From NCBI GenBank assembly GCA_050186825.1, contig JBFWYD010000063.1:1-64000 (forward strand): 64,000 nt of DNA, in the 5' to 3' direction. Made by a program: the position numbers and the translations under genes. Shown piece after piece: positions 1 to 7,959 of the stretch. How positions within the stretch are numbered: the stretch's first letter is position 1; every line of letters starts with the position of its first letter. Origin of the DNA: NORP233 sp050186825. Its GTDB lineage: Bacteria; Planctomycetota; J058. Under the pieces are notes generated by a model, which saw only the letters and a program-made list of their open reading frames with translations, had not been told where the DNA came from and made no database searches.

Positions 1-36
1 CGACCCCGCTTGCCGGCCAAAGCAAGAGCGGGGTCG
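1..36. repeat. Palindromic (REP-like) hairpin at left edge
   Basis: Bases 1-10 (CGACCCCGCT) are the exact reverse complement of bases 27-36. Inner arms CTTGC (9-13) and GCAAG (22-26) can extend the stem past a small bulge. It lies inside the open frame of the first kinase gene, so it is either coding or an inserted palindromic repeat. Its full extent is cut by the window edge. Confidence 0.6.
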
Positions 37-2035
37 TCTCTTTACGTACGCGAACGGCTACGTGTCAGCCAAGGGCCGAAGGCCCGGCGAGTGGGCTGCG
101 AATCTCGCCGAGCGAGGGCGCCGACAGAAGCTGGCGGACCTCGGCCTCGCTCGGCGGCAGAGCGGCGACGACAAGATGACCCAGACCGGGGTCGCGGTCG
201 GGACGCCCGCCTTCATGGCGCCCGAGCAGGCGGACGGCGCCGAGGTCGACGTCCGCACCGACATCTACTCGCTCGGCGCCACCGCCTTCCTGCTGGTCAC
301 CGGGCGCCCGCCCTTCACGGGGCCGAGCGCCTTGAGCGTGATCGCCGCCGTGCTGCGCGAGCCCACCCCCGACCCGAGCGAGCTCGCCCCCGAGCTCTCG
401 CCCGCGACCGCGGCGCTGATCCGCCGGGCGATGGCCAAGGACCCCGCCGAGCGCTTCCAGACCTCGGAGGCGCTCCTGGCCGCCGTGCTCGACGCGCTGG
501 GCGCGCTCGACCACCAGACGGCGCGCGGCTCGGCGCGGCTCCGCCCGCGCGGGTCGTCCGGGCGGCTCGCGGCTCGGCGCGCCTCGTCGGGGAGGGTCCC
601 GGCCCTGCGCGCGCCGCGCGAGCGGGAACAGGACGGGGGCGAGGGCGAGGGCGAGGAGGCGGCTCCGCTCGGCCCCGCCCTCGCCATCGGCGGCGTGCTG
701 CTCGCGCTCGTGCTGGGCGGCGGGCTGCTGCTGCGCGGGAGCGCGCGCGAGGCGGCGGCCGGGCTCAGTGGGTCGGTGGCGCCGCGACCGAGCGCGGGTG
801 CCTCCCCGGCCGATCGCCCACCCGAGGGCAGCGCGGGTCCCCGGCCCGAGGCCTCGCTTGCGTCGGAGGCGAGCGCGTCCCCTGCTGCGGACACCTCTCC
901 CACGGCGAGCACCTCTCCTTCAGCGAGCGCCTCGCCAGCTCCCAGCGCCTCGTCGGGGCCGAGCGAGTCGCCTGCCCCGTCCCCTGCTCCCAGCGCCTCC
1001 TCGGCGCCGAGCGAGTCGCCTGCTCCGAGCGCCTCCCCCGCGCCGAGCGCCTCCCCCGCGCCGAGCGAGTCTCCCGCGCCGAGCGAGTCTCCCGCGCCCG
1101 AGGCCAGCGCGCCCCCGCCCGCGCCGAGCGCCTCTCCGGAGCCCTCGCCGAACGCCTCGCCGCGCGCCCCGGTCAGCAAGCCCGGACGCCAGCACGAGGT
1201 CAAGCCCGCGCCCTTCCTCTCGCACGGCCCGGTCCCGGAGCCTCGCCACCCGAACGACATCTTCGTGCTCAACGAGCAGCGCGACCGGCGCCAGTGGATC
1301 CCGATGCCCTCGAGGGTCAGCAGCAGCGACGACGGGGCCCGGGCGATCCCCGTCGACCTCCCGCCCAAGGAGCGGGCGGCGGGCTTCCGAGGCTGGAGCT
1401 TCCTCCCCAACCAGGCCACCGACTTCTCCCGGGTCGAGGTCACCACGGTCAACGGCTTCCCCCGGCAGCGCACCTGCGAGCTGCAGCTCCTGATCTGGGA
1501 CCTCGCGGCCACCCGGCAGGGCGAGTGGAACGGCGCCGAGGCGCACGGCACGCCCACCCGCGGGGCCTTCTTCTGCGAGCTCGGGCTGCGGGCCCAAGGG
1601 GGCCCCTGCCTCGCAGGCGACGCCCTGCGCGGCGCGACCTTCTGGCTGACCCTCCTGTTCGACGCGCCGGACCCGCGCTCGAAGCTGGGCGCCGTGCGCG
1701 GCGTGCTGCGCGCGATCGACGGGCGGGACCGCACGAGCATCGCCCTCTCGTCGGGCGGCGTGGGGCTGCTCTCGAGCTTCGAGGGCAAGCACCGCTTCGA
1801 CCGCCCGCTCAGCGTGATGCTCCGGATGGACGCGTCCCGCTGGGCCTACGCCGTGACCGGGTCGGCCGGACCGCTCGGCGAGGCGCAGGCCGACTGGGGC
1901 CAGGAGAGCGGGGGCTTCGACATCACCAACGTCCGCGACGCCAACGAGCGCTACATCTGGCTGCACGCTGGCAACTGGGCCGCCGGTCGAGGCGGCGCAA
2001 AGATCGCCGTAAAGGTCCGGGCCCTCCCCGAGTAA
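2..2035 (+). CDS. Ser/Thr protein kinase, 3' part, with TM helix, Pro/Ser/Ala linker and extracytoplasmic domain
   Basis: The frame is open from the left edge, so the gene is partial or 5' damaged. The first 45 or so residues do not look like a kinase. Kinase homology begins at subdomain VII with KLADLGLARR (DLG instead of DFG), followed by GTPAFMAPEQ, DIYSLGATAFLL and the C-lobe AKDPAERF motif. A hydrophobic helix lies at about residues 222-245, then about 130 residues of Pro/Ser/Ala/Glu repeats (APSAS, SESPAP), then a 250-residue C-terminal domain of unknown type, presumably outside the cytoplasm. A GTG at 62 is a possible internal start, but it would give a protein with no ATP-binding lobe or catalytic loop. 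Either the N-lobe lies left of the window behind an insertion, or this is a decaying gene. Confidence 0.75.
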   Translation, partial: DPACRPKQERGRLFTYANGYVSAKGRRPGEWAANLAERGRRQKLADLGLARRQSGDDKMTQTGVAVGTPAFMAPEQADGAEVDVRTDIYSLGATAFLLVTGRPPFTGPSALSVIAAVLREPTPDPSELAPELSPATAALIRRAMAKDPAERFQTSEALLAAVLDALGALDHQTARGSARLRPRGSSGRLAARRASSGRVPALRAPREREQDGGEGEGEEAAPLGPALAIGGVLLALVLGGGLLLRGSAREAAAGLSGSVAPRPSAGASPADRPPEGSAGPRPEASLASEASASPAADTSPTASTSPSASASPAPSASSGPSESPAPSPAPSASSAPSESPAPSASPAPSASPAPSESPAPSESPAPEASAPPPAPSASPEPSPNASPRAPVSKPGRQHEVKPAPFLSHGPVPEPRHPNDIFVLNEQRDRRQWIPMPSRVSSSDDGARAIPVDLPPKERAAGFRGWSFLPNQATDFSRVEVTTVNGFPRQRTCELQLLIWDLAATRQGEWNGAEAHGTPTRGAFFCELGLRAQGGPCLAGDALRGATFWLTLLFDAPDPRSKLGAVRGVLRAIDGRDRTSIALSSGGVGLLSSFEGKHRFDRPLSVMLRMDASRWAYAVTGSAGPLGEAQADWGQESGGFDITNVRDANERYIWLHAGNWAAGRGGAKIAVKVRALPE

Positions 2036-2097
2036 GCGCTGGCCGTGGTCGGGCCGCTTTGGGAGGATCCCGCCCCTCGCCCCGGCCTGGAGGCCCC

Positions 2098-4371
2098 ATG
2101 AGGCTCCCGCTCCTCGCGCTGTGCGCGCTGCTCGCGCTCCCCGTCGCCGCCCAGGACACCGTCCGCCCCGTCCTCGAGGGGGAGGGGGCGACGATCGTCT
2201 TCTCGCCCGAGGGCGGCTACGCGCCGCAGAACTACCTCAAGCAATACAAGAAGGACGGCCAGCCGGCCTGGGCCACGATGAACGGCGCCCTGGCCGAGCT
2301 CATCCGCCGCGCGCCCCGCGGGAGCGGCGTGCGCATCGGCAGCTTCAAGCTCAGCGACCAGGAGGTGCTCGACGCCTGCTTCTGGGCCGCCGAGCACCGC
2401 AACGTCGAGGTCAAGCTCTGGCTCAAGGGGCCGCCCGGCCTCGACTACGTCGTCCCCGGGCACGAGGCCATCGCCGCCCGCGCCGACGAGTACCTGCGCC
2501 GCCGCGCCCAGCTCAAGAAGGAGCAGGAGTGGGGCGACTTCCAGGTCCAGATCGGGACCGCGGCCAAGATGGCGGCCTTCGGCAAGGTCAACGACATGCA
2601 CCAGAAGTTCGGGATCGTGGGCCTCGACCCCGTTCACGGGCCGGGCAAGAACAGCGCCTTCCTGGGCACGAGCAACATCGGCTCGAGCAGCGACAGCTAC
2701 CACAACGAGAACCGGGTGTTCTTCCTCGAGAACCCCCAGGTCACCCAGCGCCTCTGGCAGGAGTTCGAGCGCCTGTGGCGCCACCTGGGCGAGGGGCGCA
2801 CGCACCAGGGCGGCGACGCGAGCCAGCCCACGAACATCACCCCCGAGCCGACCCCGCGGATCAAGCTCGCGGGCGGCGGCTACGCCGACGAGCCGCAGGA
2901 CGCCGCGCTCCAGCTGCGCTTCACCTACGAGCAGGTGAACGGGAGCTTCCACCGGATCAGCGACGACTTCGTGGCCGCCTTCGGCGAGGCCCGCTACCTG
3001 AAGCCCGGCGACACGGTGTGGGTCGCGCAGTTCGGCTTCGCCATCGACCGGATCGGGCGCGCGATCCTCGAGGCCGCCCGCCAGAACCCCGAGGTCCAGT
3101 TCAAGGTCATGGTCCACATGGCCGAGGCCGACTCATGGGTGCTCAAGAGCCTGCTCCAGGCCGGCCTGCCCAACGTGCACGCCTGGGTCAAGTGGGACAG
3201 CCACAAGCTGAAGCTGAGCAAGGGCAGCCGCCCGAGCGTGCCCGGCCCCACCGACCCTGGCCCGGCGCTCCTGCACCACAAGACGGCCGTGATCGGGCCG
3301 CGGCTGATGATCACCGGCTCCTACAACTTCTTCGGCGATGCCGACGACCAGGGCGAGGACATCGTGATCGTGCGCGCGCATCGCGACGCGCGCTACGCGC
3401 ACCTCCTGGCCGACACCTACGCCGAGTTCGAGGCCATGGTCCGCTCGGGCGTGCTGCTCGACGCGAGCCTGCTGTTCGGCAAGGACGGCCTGTTCGAGAA
3501 GGTCGGGGACTACTCCAAGCGGCCCGGCTTCCTCGAGCTGATCTCGCGCCTGCCCGAGTCCTTCACCAGCGAGGCCGACCTGCTCCAGCGGCTGCAGGGC
3601 AGCGGCGCGGCGGAGCTGGCGGCCCTCGACGCGGCCACGCTCCACGACGACCTCGGGGTCCTCGAGCGCTTCGCCTTCGCCGAGCGCGACGCCAGCGACC
3701 GCGTCCGGCGCCGCCCCGACCCGGACCTGGCCGCGCACACCGGTAAGCCCGACGCGCGGGCCAAGGCCAAGCAGCCGGCCGAGCCCACGGCTGCCCAGGT
3801 GCTCGAGGGCGAGGTCCTGGCGGACGGCTCGCTGCGCGCGACGGGCGGCGACTACGCGCTACCCGCGGCCCAGGCCGCCGCCCTCGCCCCCTACGCAGGT
3901 CGGCGCGCGCGCGTGAAGGCCGTGGTCGCGGGCAGCGAGCTGCGCGAGGTCGAGGTCCTCTCCCCGCGCGAGGGCGACCTGAGCGGGACCGTGCGCGCCG
4001 ACGCCGGACGCCGGCTGCAGACAGGCGCCCGCGAGGTCGAGCTCCTGGGCAGCCTGGCGCGCGCCCTCGACAAGGTGTCGGGCAAGGAGGCGACCGTGCG
4101 CGGGATGGTCTTCTCCGACGCCGCAGGCGACCCCGAGGCCATCGAGGTCCTGGCCATCGCGGCCAAGGCCACGCGCGACGCGCGGATCTACCTCGACTAC
4201 CAGGACACCGGGCGCAAGGCCAAGAAGGGCGACGCGCTGTGGGTCACCTCGGCCTCGTCCTGGAGCAAGTGGGTCAAGGTCATCCACGGCGACCACGAGG
4301 GCTACGTCTACCTGACCAACCTCTCGCTCTCGACCAGCGCCGGAATCATCGGCGAGCTCTCTCAGGACTGA
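2098..4371 (+). CDS. Secreted phospholipase D-like protein with C-terminal SH3-like region
   Basis: The protein has 757 residues. The ATG is preceded by GGAGG, and a clear Sec signal peptide ends at VAAQD. There are two PLD-type half-sites: HQKFGIVG followed by GTSNIGSSS, and HHKTAVIG followed by GSYNFFGDADD. Each keeps the His and Lys of HxK and the downstream G[ST]xN, but the Asp expected four residues after Lys is Gly in both. Residues from about 560 on are a separate region ending in an SH3-like segment (KKGDALWVTSASSWSKWVKV). It is probably a periplasmic or extracellular phosphodiesterase or nuclease, or a binding protein with altered catalysis. It follows the kinase gene on the same strand after 62 bp. 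Confidence 0.85.
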   Translation: MRLPLLALCALLALPVAAQDTVRPVLEGEGATIVFSPEGGYAPQNYLKQYKKDGQPAWATMNGALAELIRRAPRGSGVRIGSFKLSDQEVLDACFWAAEHRNVEVKLWLKGPPGLDYVVPGHEAIAARADEYLRRRAQLKKEQEWGDFQVQIGTAAKMAAFGKVNDMHQKFGIVGLDPVHGPGKNSAFLGTSNIGSSSDSYHNENRVFFLENPQVTQRLWQEFERLWRHLGEGRTHQGGDASQPTNITPEPTPRIKLAGGGYADEPQDAALQLRFTYEQVNGSFHRISDDFVAAFGEARYLKPGDTVWVAQFGFAIDRIGRAILEAARQNPEVQFKVMVHMAEADSWVLKSLLQAGLPNVHAWVKWDSHKLKLSKGSRPSVPGPTDPGPALLHHKTAVIGPRLMITGSYNFFGDADDQGEDIVIVRAHRDARYAHLLADTYAEFEAMVRSGVLLDASLLFGKDGLFEKVGDYSKRPGFLELISRLPESFTSEADLLQRLQGSGAAELAALDAATLHDDLGVLERFAFAERDASDRVRRRPDPDLAAHTGKPDARAKAKQPAEPTAAQVLEGEVLADGSLRATGGDYALPAAQAAALAPYAGRRARVKAVVAGSELREVEVLSPREGDLSGTVRADAGRRLQTGAREVELLGSLARALDKVSGKEATVRGMVFSDAAGDPEAIEVLAIAAKATRDARIYLDYQDTGRKAKKGDALWVTSASSWSKWVKVIHGDHEGYVYLTNLSLSTSAGIIGELSQD

Positions 4372-4382
4372 ATCCGCGAAGA

Positions 4383-4398
4383 CCCGCCTCGCGGCGGG
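4383..4398 (+). terminator. Possible hairpin terminator after the PLD-like gene
   Basis: CCCGCC, loop TCGC, then GGCGGG, 12 nt after the stop codon. No T-tract follows, so it may be only a stabilising hairpin. Confidence 0.25.
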
Positions 4399-4412
4399 CT
4401 CCCTGGCTTTGC

Positions 4413-4418
4413 TAGGCT
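4413..4418 (+). promoter_or_regulatory. Candidate extended -10 (TGCTAGGCT)
   Basis: TAGGCT preceded by TGC, 23 nt before the ATG at 4441, which has a GGGAG ribosome site. It matches the TAGGCT boxes at 35797 and 41486. No -35 is convincing. Confidence 0.35.
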
Positions 4419-4440
4419 CCGCGCACCAAGGGAGATCACC

Positions 4441-4521
4441 ATGCTGCGCCTCATCCCCAGCTTCGCGCTGGCCTCGCTGCTCGCGCTCCTCCTCCCCGCC
4501 CCCAGCTACGCCGGCGGCTGA
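4441..4521 (+). other. Orphaned signal-peptide reading frame ending in an in-frame TGA
   Basis: An ATG with a good ribosome site (AAGGGAG, spacing 6) starts a textbook signal peptide: M-L-R, about 15 hydrophobic residues, then PSYA-GG. It ends at TGA 4519-4521. The same frame continues through Cys-Ala-Ala-Pro into the protein that starts at ATG 4585. The natural gene is therefore probably 4441-5508, interrupted by one TGA. That TGA is a nonsense mutation, an assembly error or a recoded codon. Confidence 0.6.
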
Positions 4522-4584
4522 TGCGCCGCCCCCTCCGGGGGGCCCGCGCCCAGTTCGGGCGCGCAGCCGAAGACGGGCGGGCCG

Positions 4585-5508
4585 ATGGTCGGGCTGCCAC
4601 CCTACAAGCCCTTCGAGAACGACCGGGTCAAGTGGGTGCCGCCCAAGAGCGAGGTCGGCGGCCCCGTGCTCGCGCCGCGCGCCAAGGAGGACTTCTCCTT
4701 CCGCCAGCCGGCGATGCTCGTGTTCCTCGGCCACGGCGACGGCGCGAGCTGCTGCGCGGCCAACTACGAGCGCATCGTGTTCATGGACCAGAAGGTGGTC
4801 GAGCTGACCAAGACGGTCCTGACCCTGCGCATCGACCGCGGCGCGACCGAGCCCAAGGTCCTCGAGCGCTACGAGGTCAAGAAGGACCGCCCGGCCATCC
4901 TCGTCCTCGACTGCGAGGGGGAGGTTCACGCGCGCTTCGACTTCTGCACCAACGCGCGCGACGTGCTCAAGGCGCTGCTGTCCTGCCTCAAGGCGAGCAA
5001 GACCAAGGTCTCGCTGGCGAAGAAGGTCCAGAAGCTCCTGGACGAGGCGCAGGACGAGCTGAAGAAGCCCGACTGCCGGCGCGGCGCCCAGCTCCTGCGC
5101 CGGGTCCTGGGGGTCAAGGGCGCCCCGTCCGCCGGCGCCGAGCGCGCCACGCGGATCCTGGGCGAGCTCGAGCAGGAGGGGGCCAAGCTGATCGCGGAGG
5201 CCCTCGCCCTCGAGCGCCCGACCGCACGCTACGACCGGCTCCTCTTCCTCCGCCACGAGCTCTGGGACTTCGACGCCCTCGTGGGTCGGATCCGCCCCGT
5301 GCTCAAGCAGCTGGAGGAGGGCGAGCAGACCAAGGAGCTGATCTGGGACCACAAGGGCCAGCTCCGCATCGACGAGGCCCTGGCGCTCATCGCCAAGGGC
5401 GGCAAGGACGTAGGCGTCGGCCGCTCGATGCTGCACAAGGTGCGGACCGAGTACGCCGGCTCCGCGGCGGGGAAGCGCGCCGAGGCCGAGCTGGCCAAGG
5501 GGCGCTGA
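4585..5508 (+). CDS. Thioredoxin-fold-like protein of unknown function (body of an interrupted secreted protein)
   Basis: This 307-residue frame is in phase with the signal peptide at 4441 but separated from it by a TGA. Near residue 50 is MLVFLGHGDGASCCAANYE, and near residue 95 is PAILVLDCEGEV, which resembles the strand-CxxC/CC-helix and strand pattern of a thioredoxin-like domain with adjacent cysteines. The rest is helical and Lys/Glu/Leu rich. With the signal peptide it would be exported; from ATG 4585 alone it would be cytoplasmic, and no ribosome site is visible there. The exact function is not recognised. Confidence 0.6.
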   Translation: MVGLPPYKPFENDRVKWVPPKSEVGGPVLAPRAKEDFSFRQPAMLVFLGHGDGASCCAANYERIVFMDQKVVELTKTVLTLRIDRGATEPKVLERYEVKKDRPAILVLDCEGEVHARFDFCTNARDVLKALLSCLKASKTKVSLAKKVQKLLDEAQDELKKPDCRRGAQLLRRVLGVKGAPSAGAERATRILGELEQEGAKLIAEALALERPTARYDRLLFLRHELWDFDALVGRIRPVLKQLEEGEQTKELIWDHKGQLRIDEALALIAKGGKDVGVGRSMLHKVRTEYAGSAAGKRAEAELAKGR

Positions 5509-5609
5509 GCGGCCACGGCGCAGCGCGGCAACTCGAAAGCATGCGACAACTTGCCGCTCTGCGTCGTAAGCCCTTAGGAAATCTAATCGATGCGGTCGGG
5601 GGGGTCCGC

Positions 5610-5615
5610 TATACT
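5610..5615 (+). promoter_or_regulatory. Promoter -10 (TATACT) for the small gene at 5648
   Basis: TATACT lies in a locally AT-richer stretch (5525-5645) and would start transcription near 5622, leaving a short leader with the strong ribosome site GGGAGGA at 5636. The -35 region is weak. Confidence 0.5.
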
Positions 5616-5647
5616 CCCGCCACGCGACCTGAGCTGGGAGGATTTGC

Positions 5648-5881
5648 ATGAGCGCTGCGACCCCCGAAACCCTCACGAACGACCCGATCCTCGACGCCAC
5701 CTGGGGCGAGGATCCGTTCGAGGCCTCGCCCGAGGCGACCCCGCGTTACGCGGCGCAGCGGGCGAAGGCGGCCCGCCTCAGTAACCTCCCGCGCCGCATG
5801 CTCTTGAACCGTGCCCGCCTGGTCGGGGACGCCCTGCGTCGCATGGAGGAGAGCGCCGAGCACGACGGGCTGCAGCGCTAA
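5648..5881 (+). CDS. Small conserved-looking protein of unknown function
   Basis: A 77-residue protein that starts 6 nt after GGGAGGA and has its own promoter and terminator, so it is a real monocistronic gene. The N-terminal half is acidic and Pro/Glu rich (DPILDATWGEDPFEASPE). The C-terminal half is basic and helical (AAQRAKAARLSNLPRRMLLNR, then RMEESAEHDG). There is no signal peptide, membrane segment or cysteine. The basic amphipathic helix could bind nucleic acid or a partner protein, but nothing shows this directly. Confidence 0.7.
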   Translation: MSAATPETLTNDPILDATWGEDPFEASPEATPRYAAQRAKAARLSNLPRRMLLNRARLVGDALRRMEESAEHDGLQR

Positions 5882-5907
5882 GGACCAGGTCCAGCCAGCG
5901 AGTCACG

Positions 5908-5935
5908 AGGGCCCCTGCGGGGGCCTTCTTCGTTG
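5908..5935 (+). terminator. Rho-independent terminator
   Basis: GGCCCC (5910-5915), loop TGCG, GGGGCC (5920-5925), extendable by a GU and an AU pair, then the T-rich tail TTCTTCGTT. It lies 27 nt after the small gene. Confidence 0.7.
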
Positions 5936-5986
5936 GTTCGCGCTCTTCCCTGGCCTAGGGCGGGCCCCGACGTCCCCTGGCCGCCT

Positions 5987-5992
5987 TAGACT
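5987..5992 (+). promoter_or_regulatory. Candidate -10 (TAGACT) for the metal ATPase operon
   Basis: TAGACT lies 44 nt before the ATG at 6037, just after the terminator of the previous gene, and fits the TAGNNT boxes found elsewhere in the window. A GGAGG at 6020 precedes the start at long spacing. Confidence 0.35.
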
Positions 5993-6036
5993 CGGCGCGC
6001 CTGAACCCTATCGGCTTCGGAGGTTATCCCCGAGCG

Positions 6037-7959
6037 ATGAGCGACGACGCCGCCACGCTGGCCCCCGCGCGAGCAGCACCCGAGCACCCCCACGACGACG
6101 CCCCCGAGCAGGCCGTGCTGGCCCGGGTGGCCCTGACCCTGGTCGGCGGGGTGCTCGTGTTCAATGGCTTCATCGCCGGGCGACTCGGGATCTACGCGCC
6201 CGCCGTGGCCGAGGTCTCGGCCGCGCTCGGGGCCCTGATCCTGGCCGCGCCCATCGTGGCCCGCGCGGTCCGCAACCTGGCCTCGAACAAGCTCGACCTC
6301 GACGAGCTGATCGCGCTCGCGGTCGTGGCCGCCATCGCCTTCGAGGACTTCGTGACCGCGGGCGCGGTGGCCTTCTTCGCGCTCCTGGGCGAGCTGGTCG
6401 AGCGGCGCACGGCCCTGGGCGCCCGGGTCGCGATCGAGTCGCTGATCCGGCTCACCCCCTCGGTCGCGCGCCGCCTGCGCCAGGACGGGAGCGAGGAGGA
6501 GGTCGAGGCCAAGGACCTCCGCCCGGGCGACCGGGTGCGCGTGCGACCCGGCGAGAACCTGCCCGCCGACGGTGTGGTCCTCAGCGGCCGCTCGACCGTG
6601 GACGAGGCCAGGATCACCGGCGAGTCGCTCCCGGCGGAGAAGGGGCCCACGGCCGAGGTCTTCGCGGGCACGGTCAACCTGACCGGCGCGCTCGAGGTCG
6701 AGGTCCGTCGCGCCGGGCCCGAGACGACCCTGGGCCGGGTCAAGGAGCTGATCCTCCACGCCGAGCGCTCGCGGCCGCCCGTGGCCCGGGTGATCGACCG
6801 CTACGTCGCCTACTACCTGCCCTTCGTGCTCCTGGTCGCGTTCATCATCCTGTTCCTGACCGAGGAGAAGGTCCGCTTCATCGCGGCCCTGGTCGTGGCC
6901 TGCCCGACCGCGCTCGTCCTGGCCACGCCGACCGCCATGGTCGCGGCGCTCTCCTGCGCGGCGCGGCTGGGGATCCTGGTCAAGGACGCGCGCGACCTCG
7001 AGGCCGCCAGCCGCCTGACGGCCGTGCTCTTCGACAAGACCGGCACCCTGACCACGGGCAAGCTGGGCGTCGCGCGCCTGCTCCCCGCCCGCGAGCGCGA
7101 CCCGCGCGAGGTGCTCCGCTTCGCGGCCGCGCTCGCCTCGCACAGCAACCACCCCGCCTCGCGCGCGGTGGTCTCGATCGCGAACGAGGTCTCGGTCGAG
7201 GTCCCCGAGCCCAAGGACGTGCAGGAGCTCGCGGGCCTCGGCCTCGAGGGCCACGTCGATGGCGCGGCCGTGCTGCTCGGACGGCGCAGCCTGCTCGCCC
7301 AGCGCGGCGTCCCGCTCCCGGCCGAGGACGAGGACGACGAGGCCCTCTCGCGGCTCTACCTGAGCGTGGATGGCGAGCTGTGGGGCGTGCTGGGGCTCGA
7401 GGACACCGTGCGGGCCGAGGCCGCGGCCGCGGTGGCCGGGCTGCGCGAGCAGGGCGTGCAGCGCATCTCGATCATGACGGGCGACCGCTGGCCGGTGGCC
7501 CGCAAGGTAGGGATCGAGCTCGGCTGCGACGACGTGGCGGCCGAGTGCCTCCCCGCGCAGAAGCTCCAGCTGGCCGAGGCCGCGCGCGCGCGCGGCGAGC
7601 GGATCGCCGTCGTGGGCGACGGCGTGAACGACGCCCCCGCCCTGGCCGCCGGCGACCTGGGCATCGCGATGGGCGCCGCCGGCTCGGACGTGGCCCTGGG
7701 CTCGGCGCGGATCGCGCTCATGAACAACGACCTGCGCCGGGTGCCCTTCCTGGTCGAGCTCTCGCGCCAGAGCCAGCGCGCCGTGCGCCAGAACCTGATC
7801 GTGGGCGCCGGGCTGCTCGTGATCGGCCTGGGCCTGGCCGCGGCCGGGCTGCTCACGCCGATCATGGCGATCCTGCTGCACAACCTCGGCTCGCTGTTCG
7901 TGATCTTCAACTCGGCCCGCCTGATCCGCCTCGGCGAGGAGCTCGCGACCGCGGGATGA
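6037..7959 (+). CDS. Heavy-metal translocating P-type (P1B) ATPase with CPT motif
   Basis: 640 residues. The P-type landmarks are in order: actuator TGES (about residue 193), membrane motif ACPTAL (about 288), phosphorylation site DKTGTLT (about 332), SNHPAS of the nucleotide domain, and GDGVNDAPA (about 526). No N-terminal metal-binding domain is present, only a short His/Asp stretch (EHPHDDAPE). Membrane helices lie at about 28-75, 88-115, 262-300 and 585-620. The canonical CPC is CPT, so the second metal ligand is Thr and metal specificity cannot be assigned. The stop overlaps the start of the ABC ATPase gene (ATGA), so this is the first gene of a coupled operon. Confidence 0.93.
   Translation: MSDDAATLAPARAAPEHPHDDAPEQAVLARVALTLVGGVLVFNGFIAGRLGIYAPAVAEVSAALGALILAAPIVARAVRNLASNKLDLDELIALAVVAAIAFEDFVTAGAVAFFALLGELVERRTALGARVAIESLIRLTPSVARRLRQDGSEEEVEAKDLRPGDRVRVRPGENLPADGVVLSGRSTVDEARITGESLPAEKGPTAEVFAGTVNLTGALEVEVRRAGPETTLGRVKELILHAERSRPPVARVIDRYVAYYLPFVLLVAFIILFLTEEKVRFIAALVVACPTALVLATPTAMVAALSCAARLGILVKDARDLEAASRLTAVLFDKTGTLTTGKLGVARLLPARERDPREVLRFAAALASHSNHPASRAVVSIANEVSVEVPEPKDVQELAGLGLEGHVDGAAVLLGRRSLLAQRGVPLPAEDEDDEALSRLYLSVDGELWGVLGLEDTVRAEAAAAVAGLREQGVQRISIMTGDRWPVARKVGIELGCDDVAAECLPAQKLQLAEAARARGERIAVVGDGVNDAPALAAGDLGIAMGAAGSDVALGSARIALMNNDLRRVPFLVELSRQSQRAVRQNLIVGAGLLVIGLGLAAAGLLTPIMAILLHNLGSLFVIFNSARLIRLGEELATAG

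Noticed and set aside
4519..4564. Firm selenocysteine call at TGA 4519
   Set aside because: The hairpins are expected by chance at this GC content, the TGA is not at a redox motif, and no selenocysteine genes are visible; kept only as one option.
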